A DNA stretch of 64,000 nt, taken from the NCBI RefSeq assembly GCF_031199965.1, contig NZ_CP133605.1:3938501-4002500 (forward strand). Direction: 5' to 3'. Shown here one piece after another: positions 47,192 through 55,606 of the stretch. The notes beneath the pieces were generated by a model that did not search any database, was not told the origin of the DNA, and saw nothing but the letters and a program-made list of their open reading frames with translations. Source of the stretch: Paenibacillus sp. D2_2 (GTDB taxonomy: Bacteria > Bacillota > Bacilli > Paenibacillales > Paenibacillaceae). Made by a program: the position numbers and the translations under genes. Position 1 is the stretch's first letter. Every line of letters starts with the position of its first letter.

Positions 47192-47821
47192 GTTGTTGCT
47201 GTCTTCATTGAATAACTGGATATTTCTTTTCATTAATTCATCAATTACTTTGTCCGCCATTATTTCAATTGGATCAAGTCCACTAATTACCAATTCGCAT
47301 TCAGACATTACCTTCATATTAATAACATGGTATAGACTTCCAACCGCCATAAGATACTGTAATAAATAATCTTCAACGTTCTTTAGTGTTTCAACAGGAG
47401 AACTATTAGCGTTCTGGATCCCTCTTAACACTCTCCTCGCCAAAGCTACCTCCAGTGGAATATCTATACATACTGAATAATCAATTAATTCACCCATACC
47501 TTCTCTGCCTCTACCGAAGGGCTCCTCAACTATAATGATTTTTTTGGGTTCCAATAATTGATCATTTATTGGTAGTACTACCGATCGCCCTTGGGCTAAT
47601 TCATTTAAATCTCTATTAAAATCAGGATTCATTACTAATTTGGGATCTGCGCCTTCATTTAACCAGGCAATAAGGTCAACTGGATATTTATTGGTCGAAG
47701 CATAGTCATCAAAATAAAATGCAATCGCTTCACTAAGCCTATTCTTTAATTGACGCACTAACGTACTCTTCCCTGAGCCAGATGGACCACTTATAGAAAT
47801 AATAAATGATGATTTATTCAT
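47186..47821 (-). CDS. P-loop kinase, uridine-kinase-like
   Basis: 211 residues. IISISGPSGSGKSTLVRQLK is Walker A at residues 8-27; AIAFYFDDYASTN is the DD motif seen in uridine and related kinases; FGRGREGM and ARRVLRGI follow. Phosphorylates a small molecule, identity unknown. ATG follows GAGGAG. The TAA stop (47186-47188) is embedded in the attC-like terminal box (GCTAACAC). Confidence 0.8.
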   Translation of the reverse strand: MNKSSFIISISGPSGSGKSTLVRQLKNRLSEAIAFYFDDYASTNKYPVDLIAWLNEGADPKLVMNPDFNRDLNELAQGRSVVLPINDQLLEPKKIIIVEEPFGRGREGMGELIDYSVCIDIPLEVALARRVLRGIQNANSSPVETLKNVEDYLLQYLMAVGSLYHVINMKVMSECELVISGLDPIEIMADKVIDELMKRNIQLFNEDSNNS

Positions 47822-47866
47822 GGAAGGGCTCCTCTCTAAGATTTTTTATGATCTTACAGCAATTTC

Positions 47867-47918
47867 AACTAACGTTTAGGTATTCACGAAACGACCCAGC
47901 CTTAGATAGTTCTTATCC
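47867..47918. repeat. attC-like left half-site, cut in inner stem
   Basis: AACTAACGTTTAGGTATTCA, CGAAACGACCCAGCCTTAGA and TAGTTCTTATCC; the mirror stem and right arm are missing. Beyond it are the first codons of a gene (ATGATGAACAATGTAGTT after GGAGGTAAC on the minus strand), so a deletion ran from the start of one cassette gene into this element. Confidence 0.75.
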
Positions 47919-47995
47919 AACTACATTGTTCATCATCAAGTTACCTCCGATTGCTTCTATTGTTTTTTTGACTCTATTAAAATTGCTCCAATTTC

Positions 47996-48095
47996 ACATA
48001 ACGATTCGTATATTCACGACGCCCGACAAAGTCGGGTGTGTCCGTAACTTATACTTCCTGTCAGTTACTTTTGCGGACCGAGGGGCGAATGCCTA
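47996..48095. repeat. attC-like element, right end truncated (type III)
   Basis: CACATAACGATTCGTATATT then CACGACGCCCGACAAAGTCG and GGTGTGTCCG; right part GCGGACCGAGGGGCGAATGC stops before the outer arm. Same core type as the site at 12.7 kb. Confidence 0.75.
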
Positions 48096-48108
48096 ACCAA
48101 CAGATAAA

Positions 48109-48345
48109 TTAATCTAATATCGTTTTTTCTCTTGGTACTGCAGTTTTTACAAATTCTTGTTTAATGTCTTTCTTAAGTACTTGTTTGAATCGGTCTTTAC
48201 CAATATGATCAAAACGTCTTTGTACTTTCATTACATGTTCTTCTCTGATTTTATCTGACTTTCTATTCTTTCATAATCCTCATAGCTGCTTTTAACTCTC
48301 GAAATATGCCACCATGCCGTGTTTCCGCATTCTGCAAGCACCCTT
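48109..48345 (-). pseudogene. broken small gene
   Basis: Minus-strand frames read TAWWHISRVKSSYEDYERIE, then after a frame change KVQRRFDHIGKDRFKQVLKK and TAVPREKTILD to a TAA at 48109. No start with ribosome binding site remains. Not recognised. It follows a truncated attC-like element. Confidence 0.4.
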
Positions 48346-48529
48346 GGCTAGATAATTTTTGACTTCTATATGTATAGGAATGCTCTTGCAAACACCTTGC
48401 AAAACCGAACCTTTTGAATAGTCACTATAGTGATGTGGACCGAATCCTGTCCATGATTGAAGGAATTCGTTAACAATTTAGGTTAACCATGTTAATATAT
48501 ATTCACATATATGAAAGAGGGTATAACTA

Positions 48530-50095
48530 TTGAATTCGAATATAGCGGCATATATAACATTAGTATGTACTTCGGCTGTTCTGAACTTGTCTATACTTTT
48601 CTTTACTTATTGGAGGAGACATTATTATTCAAGTATCGCTAAATTGTTCATGTGGAATACATTTACTTCAATGATTTATTGCTTTGGTTATGCCTTTAGC
48701 TTAACATCGACTTCGTTAGAACAACTTAGATTTTGGAATATTGTACAGTATGCAGGGATGCCATTTTTCCCTCCGTTAGGATTATTGCTTGTCATGCAAT
48801 ATTTAGATTATAAATTAACGAGAAAAAGAATAATCGCGTTACTTATAATGCCTTGCCTTACTTTTCTCATCAATGTAACAAATGAATCCCATCATTTTTT
48901 CTATAGAATATATGATATCCATTCGGTGCTTGGGGCTCCATATAGTGAGATTGAATATGGGGTATGGTTCATAGTACATAATATTTACATTTTTGGCTGT
49001 ATGTTAGCTGCGCTCTTGTTGCTGCTTTCACGCTGGAAGGAAACAGATAGTGTATATCGACCTCAATTATTTGCCCTCATCTGCGGTCAGTTGCTTCCAG
49101 TAGTGACTGCCTTTTTATTATTCATAGGAGTGACACCCGATGGTATTGATCCTGTACCAATGGTTATATGGTTTTCTTCTGTTTTGTACCTTTGGTCTAT
49201 TACTTCCTCTCGAATGTTATCAATTATGCCAATTGCGAAGGAAACGATCTTTAATAATATGAATGATGGTGTTATTGTGCTTAATGGTACCTATCAATTA
49301 ATCGAATATAATCAAGCTTGTAAAAATATGTTTAGTGAATTGGATCGATCAACGATAGGGCAGCCATTTGATCAAGTTTGGTATATGCTAACGGATCAAT
49401 CATTTCCTGTTCAATTAGATACGATATCAGATAAATTGAATGTTACGATTCATCAAGCTAATTATATTTATCAACTACGTATTTCTAGGCTTCAACAATC
49501 AAATAATAGGTCTGGCTTACTAATTATATTTACGGATATAACAGAGCTACATATATTACAACAAAAGTTAGAGCATCAAGCCTATTATGATGAGCTTACG
49601 CAAATATACAATCGTCGTGCCTTTTTCCAGCAAAGTGAGCAAAGCTTAATGAAAGCAAAAGCTGAATTGTCATCTTTTATGATTATTCTATTTGATATAG
49701 ATTTTTTCAAAAAAGTGAACGACACTTATGGGCATAAAACCGGAGATCAAATGCTAGTACATACGGCTCAAATATGTAAGGCTGAGCTGGGAGAAAATAT
49801 GCTATTTGCTAGATATGGTGGTGAAGAATTTGTACTCGCTTTAACTGGTTATACACTAGTGGAAGGGGAAAACTTCGCTAATCACCTTAGATTTTGTATT
49901 GAACAGAAGCCCCTAGTTGAAAATGACCGATTTGTATCCGTTACCAGCAGTTTTGGAGTATCCATAACAACAGGAGCTATGGAGGAAACAGTCTATCAAC
50001 TTCTTCAAAAAGCTGATGAAGCACTTTATGCTGCCAAAAGAGCTGGTCGAAATCAAATACGGGTTTTTACTGAAAAGTACGAATTTGTGGGATAG
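48530..50095 (+). CDS. diguanylate cyclase: 7-span sensor, PAS, GGDEF
   Basis: 521 residues from a TTG at 48530 (AGAGGG upstream). Residues 1-230 have about seven membrane spans like the HisKA_7TM sensor domain; residues ~240-350 are a PAS domain (ETIFNNMNDGVIVLNGTYQL); the C-terminus has ELTQIYNRRAFFQQ and ARYGGEEFVLALTG, the active GGEEF form, so it should make cyclic di-GMP. It is on the + strand, larger than cassette genes, and occupies a gap between a truncated element (48.1 kb) and the next one (50.5 kb). Confidence 0.9.
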   Translation: MNSNIAAYITLVCTSAVLNLSILFFTYWRRHYYSSIAKLFMWNTFTSMIYCFGYAFSLTSTSLEQLRFWNIVQYAGMPFFPPLGLLLVMQYLDYKLTRKRIIALLIMPCLTFLINVTNESHHFFYRIYDIHSVLGAPYSEIEYGVWFIVHNIYIFGCMLAALLLLLSRWKETDSVYRPQLFALICGQLLPVVTAFLLFIGVTPDGIDPVPMVIWFSSVLYLWSITSSRMLSIMPIAKETIFNNMNDGVIVLNGTYQLIEYNQACKNMFSELDRSTIGQPFDQVWYMLTDQSFPVQLDTISDKLNVTIHQANYIYQLRISRLQQSNNRSGLLIIFTDITELHILQQKLEHQAYYDELTQIYNRRAFFQQSEQSLMKAKAELSSFMIILFDIDFFKKVNDTYGHKTGDQMLVHTAQICKAELGENMLFARYGGEEFVLALTGYTLVEGENFANHLRFCIEQKPLVENDRFVSVTSSFGVSITTGAMEETVYQLLQKADEALYAAKRAGRNQIRVFTEKYEFVG

Positions 50096-50474
50096 TACAG
50101 TTTGTATACCTCAAAATCACTAATGATACTTGCTGAGGTAAGAAGCATCATTGGTGATAACTGAAGAAGTTATACTGTGACTTTATTCAATTATTCCATT
50201 AAAACGTGAAGGGCTAAACGGTAAAGGAGATGAAGACTTCGATATAACACCGCACGATGGCGGGTTTCAAGAGGTTAACAGCAGCTATGCGGACTAGTTG
50301 TGGGCTTGGCTAAAGTCTTTTCGCTACATTTGTATATGTATAGCCAACCAAGGTAATGAAAATAATAATGTTATTGAAAGAACAACTACTAAAGGAATCC
50401 ATACGATTCTGGTTTTTATATTTCATTCTCCTTTCTGTTAGGAACTTCAGATCTTAAACTCTTAGCGCCAATTT
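50096..50474. other. gap with small relics
   Basis: Near 50110-50160 an imperfect inverted repeat (ATGATACTTGCTGAGG, AGAAGCATCAT) may terminate the GGDEF gene. A + strand frame (PLKREGLNGKGDEDFDITPH, DGGFQEVNSSYAD) ending near 50299 looks like the tail of a lost gene. No complete gene seen. Confidence 0.3.
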
Positions 50475-50620
50475 CTTATAACGTTCTGTATTCACGAAAC
50501 GCCTCAGCCTTAGATAGCTCTTATCTTAGGCTGGGGCGTTTGTTGTCTGAGCTTCTTCCATGATTATACATCTGACAACCAAGGGCGATAGCTCCGTTGC
50601 GTGAATACTGTGTTATAAGA
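50475..50620. repeat. attC-like element, complete (type I)
   Basis: Left arm CTTATAACGTTCTGTATTCA, inner stem GCCTCAGCCTTAGATAGC with mirror TATCTTAGGCTGGGGC, right arm GCGTGAATACTGTGTTATAA. A clear textbook copy of the type-I form. Confidence 0.92.
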
Positions 50621-50641
50621 AGTCCCGACTTCGAAGCTTCG

Positions 50642-51442
50642 CTAAAAATCGCTTAATTTCACTAGTTCATTCTTAAATTCATTTAAGTCCTTAATTTCAT
50701 TTGTTCTTAGCTCATATTGTTCTATTATTTTATTAATTCTACTTATCAATTGTTTAATTTGAGTATCTTGATTTCTTTTACTTACTAAAAGCATCCCATC
50801 ATGATATCCAATATCTACACCTAAGATTAAATCAAGAAAAAAATCATCATCTTCCAGTATATTATCTAATGATGGTTTATCAATAGTTGATAATTGTCCC
50901 CTTATATCTTCAATACTTATCTCTCTTGATAGTCCATATATATTCATTTCTGAATAGGCATTAGAGATAATCAGAATATTATGTAAAGTTGTTAGTTCTT
51001 CAAGTGAATTTATCTCAAAGATTGTTCCATAATCCCTATATCTATATTGAAACTCATTTCTAATTGGTGAGATTATATATGAAGATCTAGCTGGAATATA
51101 GCCACTATCTTCAAATTTATTATCCTCTGCAGTACATTTATACTGCCATTTAATAAAGTTATAGTCTTTATCTAATCTTTTAGTGGCCTCATGAATATCG
51201 AAGATTGGAACGATAAATACCCTTTTAGATTCAAGTAGCTTCCAAATAAAAGATAAATAAATTACTGCTTCCTCACAACAATACGGCGACACACCGAACT
51301 GTTCGTGGAGTCTATCCCATTCATCACTCTCTACAAATTTCATATATCCATCCCATGATTTTTTAACTACATCTTTTTCAATTGAAAGGTGCCGATATTC
51401 ATATAGATTTTCTTGAACCGAAGATTTAAAGTTTAATGGCAT
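50642..51442 (-). CDS. hypothetical cassette protein
   Basis: 266 residues, ATG after GAGGTAGT. SPYCCEEAVIYLSFIWKLLE, RVFIVPIFDIHEATKRLDKD and a C-terminal coiled stretch (SRINKIIEQYELRTNEIKDL) are visible; no signal peptide or membrane span. No family recognised. Longest of the unknown cassette proteins. Sits between two complete elements. Confidence 0.7.
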   Translation of the reverse strand: MPLNFKSSVQENLYEYRHLSIEKDVVKKSWDGYMKFVESDEWDRLHEQFGVSPYCCEEAVIYLSFIWKLLESKRVFIVPIFDIHEATKRLDKDYNFIKWQYKCTAEDNKFEDSGYIPARSSYIISPIRNEFQYRYRDYGTIFEINSLEELTTLHNILIISNAYSEMNIYGLSREISIEDIRGQLSTIDKPSLDNILEDDDFFLDLILGVDIGYHDGMLLVSKRNQDTQIKQLISRINKIIEQYELRTNEIKDLNEFKNELVKLSDF

Positions 51443-51487
51443 ATAACTTACTACCTCACCATTTTTTTAGAATTTTTACGGGATTTC

Positions 51488-51649
51488 CGTCTAACGTTGT
51501 TGTATCTGCGAACCCGAAAGACTTAAAGGAGCAGCGACTGGGTGGCTCTGCCACTTAGTCTGCAGGTGTTGTGAGATGAACCCGCTTCACTACTTACCTC
51601 TTCTTGCGAACCGAGGGCGTAGCCCGAAGCGTAGATACTATGTTAGGTG
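51488..51649. repeat. attC-like element, complete (type II)
   Basis: Left arm GTCTAACGTTGTTGTATCTG then CGAACC; right arm GAAGCGTAGATACTATGTTA then GG. Arms pair as GTATCTGCG/CGTAGATAC. Inner GACTTAAAGGAGCAGCGACT, GGGTGGCTCTGCCACTTAGT. Confidence 0.9.
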
Positions 51650-52104
51650 ATGTTGCCGCTTCTTCGAATACTCCCTGTCCACATGTCTCCAGTTCTTATA
51701 AAAAAACTTCGTTCCATTTTTCCGTTAATAGATTCTTCCGATATTTTATATGCCTTCCTTTCAATATCTCTGATCTCATCTATAGATTCCAAATCACTTT
51801 CCCAAATAAAATAACCGTTAACATGCCTTTCCCAAGTGAACGATCCAAAACTCGGATGATTATTAATGTATGGAAATGACTTAGGATTAGTATCTTTAAT
51901 AAAAATGTGTTCATAATATTGGATTTCTGAATTAATAGCTGTAACAACTTGCGAGTCAATAAATTTAGGATCACCTAACCAAATCTTCAAATAGTATGGT
52001 TCATCTAAACTCTCAAGTTTACTTTCCCACTCAAGATAAATTTCTATTGGATGTGTCCGGCTGCGATTACTTCCCCGAATACCAAAATACTTCATCGAAT
52101 CCAC
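51643..52104 (-). CDS. hypothetical cassette protein, N-terminus from element DNA
   Basis: 153 residues from GTG 52104. PIEIYLEWESKLESLDEPYY and ERHVNGYFIWESDLESIDEI are acidic and helical; no family recognised. The first ~18 codons come from attC-like inner DNA (the GTCCGGCTGCG stretch), so the native start was probably lost together with the left arm of the upstream element. The TAA stop lies inside the downstream element's terminal box (CCTAACAT). Confidence 0.6.
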   Translation of the reverse strand: MDSMKYFGIRGSNRSRTHPIEIYLEWESKLESLDEPYYLKIWLGDPKFIDSQVVTAINSEIQYYEHIFIKDTNPKSFPYINNHPSFGSFTWERHVNGYFIWESDLESIDEIRDIERKAYKISEESINGKMERSFFIRTGDMWTGSIRRSGNIT

Positions 52105-52160
52105 ATCAGACTTCTGCCGGACCTAGGGCGTATGCCCGATATGTGAATATTGTGTTAGCT
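52048..52160. repeat. attC-like element, left arm lost (type III)
   Basis: GGATGTGTCCGGCTGCG, then GCCGGACCTAGGGCGTATG and right arm ATATGTGAATATTGTGTTAG. The left outer arm is missing and overlapped by the gene at 51643-52104. Confidence 0.75.
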
Positions 52161-53036
52161 GATGTCGCCTCTTCTTTGAGTTACCTTCGCTGGTTTCGTT
52201 GTTAATATTCTTCTAATCTCTTGAACAAGTTTTTCCTTCTCTATTTCAGGTATTGCGTCAGCGGTTAATTTCCTAGCAGCGATCGGTGTTATCCATGGGA
52301 CTACATCTTCATAGGTAATCTCTGATAATTTCGTATATTCATCCATAAATATGTTAATTAATTTTTCGCGATTTGAATCAAACTTAATCTTAAAGTTCTC
52401 TGGAAAATTTGAGGGTAATACAGCATAACGTATCATAATTATAAATTCGGCTATATCAGCTTCAGGGTTTCCGATTGTTGCATTCATCCAGTCTATTAAT
52501 ACAGCCTTACCATCATTCTTAATAATTATATTACCTGGGTTAGGATCGCCATGACACATACATAGTTTTGATGGTAATGAATCTATTAATGAGATTATGT
52601 GCTCTCTCTCCTGTTCACTTAGATAATTAACGCTCATAATGCTGGATTTAATTACAGGTCTTTGGGAAGGTAATTCATTACCGACAACTAATGTATTATG
52701 TACTTTGTGTAATTGTTGAGCTGTCAGCCGAATATCATCATCTTGGTTATCTACTTTGGATATGTTATTGACAGCTTGCTTAAAAAAACGTTCCATAATT
52801 GTTTCGCCAATAATATGTTCAACAATAATTCCTGGCCTTCCGTCCACTTCTATAAAATCAAAAGGTTGAGGAACAGACAGTCCACGTTCCCAAGCAATGC
52901 AATTATTGAGATATTCTCTTCTCGCTGCTTCAATACTTGTATTTCCCTTGACAAGTTTTATTATTTGATTATTTCCTATTTCAAACACTTCAGAGCAGCC
53001 ACCTTCTCCGATCTTATTACCTAATGTAATTGTCAT
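52155..53036 (-). CDS. APH-family phosphotransferase
   Basis: 293 residues. Glycine-rich loop LGNKIGEGGCSEVFEIGNNQ, Lys in IIKLVKG, catalytic loop KLCMCHGDPNPGNIIIKND and metal site AVLIDWMNATIGNPEADIAE. Typical of aminoglycoside/choline-kinase-like phosphotransferases; the HGDPNPGN form is common in cassette-borne members. The TAA stop overlaps the element's terminal box (AGCTAACAC). ATG follows AGGAATTACC. Confidence 0.85.
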   Translation of the reverse strand: MTITLGNKIGEGGCSEVFEIGNNQIIKLVKGNTSIEAARREYLNNCIAWERGLSVPQPFDFIEVDGRPGIIVEHIIGETIMERFFKQAVNNISKVDNQDDDIRLTAQQLHKVHNTLVVGNELPSQRPVIKSSIMSVNYLSEQEREHIISLIDSLPSKLCMCHGDPNPGNIIIKNDGKAVLIDWMNATIGNPEADIAEFIIMIRYAVLPSNFPENFKIKFDSNREKLINIFMDEYTKLSEITYEDVVPWITPIAARKLTADAIPEIEKEKLVQEIRRILTTKPAKVTQRRGDIS

Positions 53037-53075
53037 TTGAGGTAATTCCTCTCTTTAATATTCTTTAGGCGATTT

Positions 53076-53238
53076 CAGCTAACGTCTTTGTATTCACGAA
53101 CCCTCACTGGCTTAAGCGCGCAAGCGCGGGTCCGACGGACTTAGCCAGTGCAGGGTTGTCCGGCTGATCCGACTTCCCCGAAATTCCTCTGTCGGACCGA
53201 GGGCTGGATGGCCAGATGCGTGAATATGGTGTTATCAG
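53076..53238. repeat. attC-like element, complete (type II)
   Basis: Left arm CAGCTAACGTCTTTGTATTC then ACGAACC; inner TCACTGGCTTAAGCGCG, GACGGACTTAGCCAGTG, TCCGGCTGATCCGAC, GTCGGACCGAGGG; right arm GCGTGAATATGGTGTTATCA. Confidence 0.92.
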
Positions 53239-53254
53239 AAGTTCAGGACCCACG

Positions 53255-53683
53255 TTATCCACCCACTAAATCAAACTTTGTTTCCTTATTGTTTTTAAAG
53301 ATCCGAATTGTGTCGAATTTATTTTCAGTATTAATTATAAATGCTTTTAATTTGCCTAATCTTTTAACATCGAATCTGTCTGTGTCTGGTTTGAGTTCTT
53401 CTATTTTTATTACAAGTGTTTTATTCTGTATTTCTGATTGAATAGAATTAATAAAAGATGGCTGTTCACCCTGATTTACATTACTATTATTTAAAATTAG
53501 ATATTGTCTTTCACCTTCTCTTGAATATAAGTAAATACCATTCGCTTTCTTTGTCTTCTCTAAAAAAGATACAACATCATTATTCAAATCCTTCTGATCT
53601 ACTTCAGTTAAAAGTGAGGATGAATTATTATTACATCCAATCAATATGAGTAAGAGAACTAATATGACCATTTTTTTATGCAT
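53255..53683 (-). CDS. small lipoprotein
   Basis: 142 residues. Lipoprotein signal KKMVILVLLLILIGCNNN (lipobox LIGC). The mature part starts NDVVSFLEKTKKANGIYLYS and lacks a recognised family. ATG follows GGGGTGATCC. Likely anchored on the outer face of the membrane. Another array lipoprotein lies at 2.15 kb. Confidence 0.75.
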   Translation of the reverse strand: MHKKMVILVLLLILIGCNNNSSSLLTEVDQKDLNNDVVSFLEKTKKANGIYLYSREGERQYLILNNSNVNQGEQPSFINSIQSEIQNKTLVIKIEELKPDTDRFDVKRLGKLKAFIINTENKFDTIRIFKNNKETKFDLVGG

Positions 53684-53712
53684 CTATGGATCACCCCAAC
53701 TTTCCTGAATTT

Positions 53713-53860
53713 CTAATAACGTTCTTGTATTAACGAAACGACCCAGCCTTAGAAAGCTCTTATCTTAGGCTGGGGGCGTTTGTTGTCTGATATTCTTCCA
53801 AGATTATACATTTGTCAACCAAGGGGCGATAGCCCCGATGCGTGAATACAGTGTTATAGG
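53713..53860. repeat. attC-like element, complete (type I)
   Basis: Left arm CTAATAACGTTCTTGTATTA, inner stem ACCCAGCCTTAGAAAGC with TATCTTAGGCTGGGGGC, GGGGCGATAGCCCCGATG, right arm GCGTGAATACAGTGTTATAG. Confidence 0.92.
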
Positions 53861-53885
53861 ATGTTCTCGCCTTCATTGAGTTATC

Positions 53886-54398
53886 CTAGAGAATTTTCTT
53901 CAATTCCTGAATCCGATAATCAACTATTTGAATTCTTAATAATACTTCAATATAAAAAAACATCATTTGGTTAAATTCATTTAATTTACTCTTAGATATA
54001 TTGTTTTTAATAAACGCTTCCCTTTGTTCTTTTGTCATCCTCAAAATTATCTCGAAGTAGAATTCAAAAAACTGAAAGTCAAACGTCTTGAAAGTAATTA
54101 TTGATTTATTATCTATAAAATATCTATTAATTGTCCGTATGTTCCTATCTACATAATCAATTAGGTTCAAATAATAGTTTTGTGTTTCGTTTGTTAGTGT
54201 AATTAATTGTTCTCCAGATTGAATTATATTTCCGTCCATATTCTCAAGATAACTCGTATATATCCTTACTAACCTCCAATTTAAATCAACCCACAAATAA
54301 TCATAGGATAAATAAGTGTTAATTGGTTTAAGAAATTCTATCTCTTGTTTTAACCTTTTAATTTTTCCTCTTTTGAAGATTGCCTTTAAAATCTTCAT
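53886..54398 (-). CDS. hypothetical helical cassette protein
   Basis: 170 residues, mostly helical and rich in aromatic residues (SYDYLWVDLNWRLVRIYTSY; FDFQFFEFYFEIILRMT). No signal peptide, no recognised family. ATG follows AAGGAGTAG. Flanked by complete attC-like elements. Confidence 0.68.
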   Translation of the reverse strand: MKILKAIFKRGKIKRLKQEIEFLKPINTYLSYDYLWVDLNWRLVRIYTSYLENMDGNIIQSGEQLITLTNETQNYYLNLIDYVDRNIRTINRYFIDNKSIITFKTFDFQFFEFYFEIILRMTKEQREAFIKNNISKSKLNEFNQMMFFYIEVLLRIQIVDYRIQELKKIL

Positions 54399-54437
54399 AA
54401 AGAAACTACTCCTTATATAGATTTATTTGCGGGAATT

Positions 54438-54607
54438 TCCTATAATGTTCTTGTGTTCCTGAGCCCGAGAGACTTAAAGTAGCACATGCGACTGGGTGGC
54501 TTTGCCACTTAGTCTCGTAGGGTTGTCTGCCCGAATCCTACTTCTCCGATTATCCTCGGGCAGACCAAGGTGCGAACGCGAAGCAGCAGGAAAACGGTGT
54601 TATCTGA
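54438..54607. repeat. attC-like element, complete (type II)
   Basis: Left arm CCTATAATGTTCTTGTGTTC then CTGAGCCCGAG; right arm GCAGCAGGAAAACGGTGTTA then TC. Arms pair through TTCCTG/CAGGAA, a compensated change relative to the common TTCACG/CGTGAA. Confidence 0.9.
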
Positions 54608-54626
54608 TATACATGACTTCTTTGAT

Positions 54627-55106
54627 TTAGCTATTAAAATCTTGTATCTTTCTATTATTTTCAATTCGATCTTTAAATTCACCTTGCGTGTATTCATTTA
54701 TGACCTTATTCCAAAATACCTGTGCTGGTTTGTTGCTTTCTAATTGATAAACTTCCCACTGCCCCTTATGAAAATCAAATATTTGTTTAGCTACTGCTTT
54801 GCCTATTCCTTCTTTTCTATATTTCTTCATAATAAAAAACTCCGCAATCGAGTAGTAATTCCTCTCTTCTGATTCAATAAATCTTACAAACACAAAACCT
54901 ATATACTTATCTTCTTGCTTAATGACATATGGAAATCGATGATTAACTTCTTTCCAATAGTCTTCCAAATATGGATATTCTCTAAATAATCCATCATCTT
55001 CTACATCACATTTTACAAATTCAGAGAAATCATAAATATAAAATTGCATTAGGTTTCTTATTATATCTTCATATTTTTTAGAAGCTTGAATTAATTCATA
55101 ATTCAT
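54627..55106 (-). CDS. GNAT acetyltransferase
   Basis: 159 residues. AEFFIMKKYRKEGIGKAVAK is the acetyl-CoA loop (RKEGIGKA), with strand FVFVRFIE before it and QLESNKPAQVFWNKVINEYT after it. This pattern is common for predicted acetyltransferases acting on small molecules or proteins. ATG follows AAAGGTGG. Bounded by complete elements on both sides. Confidence 0.8.
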   Translation of the reverse strand: MNYELIQASKKYEDIIRNLMQFYIYDFSEFVKCDVEDDGLFREYPYLEDYWKEVNHRFPYVIKQEDKYIGFVFVRFIESEERNYYSIAEFFIMKKYRKEGIGKAVAKQIFDFHKGQWEVYQLESNKPAQVFWNKVINEYTQGEFKDRIENNRKIQDFNS

Positions 55107-55156
55107 TAAAGTGTTACCACCTTTGTTTTATATGTGTTTTGAGTTTCATGTTATTT

Positions 55157-55319
55157 CAGATAACGTTTTGTATTGACGACGTCCTGGCCCCTTAGAGTCG
55201 CTGCTTATAGTTGTGAGGCTTGCCGAACACCTAATGCAGTGACGTCCCGACGGGCTTAGGGGGCTGGATGAGTCACTCGCTTCTCAGAGTGACCCGGAGC
55301 GTCAATATGGTGTTAGCCG
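55157..55319. repeat. attC-like element, complete (type II)
   Basis: Left arm CAGATAACGTTTTGTATTGA then CGACG; right arm GGAGCGTCAATATGGTGTTA then GC. Arms pair through TATTGACG/CGTCAATA, another compensated variant. Inner CCCCTTAGAGTCGC, GACGGGCTTAGGGG, AGTCACTC. Confidence 0.92.
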
Positions 55320-55577
55320 AAGGAAGTTCTGGAAGCAGCCATTGTATTTAAGGCGTTCTCAAAATAGCTATATACTTCATCTGCAATTCCCAGAAACTCT
55401 TCAACAAGTACATTACTATCCAAGTAACAAGCATACAGATAATCAACTAAAGCGGAGTCAATCTCGCAATAGTATAATATGGCATTCTTCATCTTAATAA
55501 TGTCATCTTGCCATACACCTGTATCTTCTAAAACCAAAGAGTATAATGCACGAATTAATTTCTTTTTCTAATATCAT
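55313..55577 (-). pseudogene. small cassette gene, frameshifted
   Basis: ATG at 55577 (GGAGGAG upstream) opens ILEKEINS; the frame then moves one base near 55545 to ALYSLVLEDTGVWQDDIIKM and KNAILYYCEIDSALVDYLYA, ending ASRTSFG. Restored length about 88 residues, acidic and helical; immunity-protein-like in appearance but not recognised. The TAA stop lies inside the element's terminal box (GGCTAACAC). Confidence 0.6.
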
Positions 55578-55606
55578 ATAGACTCCTCCAAACTAAGAAC
55601 TTCTTT

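Noticed and set aside
47806..48096. + strand open frame of 96 codons
   Set aside because: It crosses a start region and two element fragments; codons are those of palindromic DNA.
54460..54560. Type-II inner stems considered as tRNA genes
   Set aside because: Several stems in clover-like order, but no TTC-like T-loop, no acceptor end and no plausible anticodon arm.
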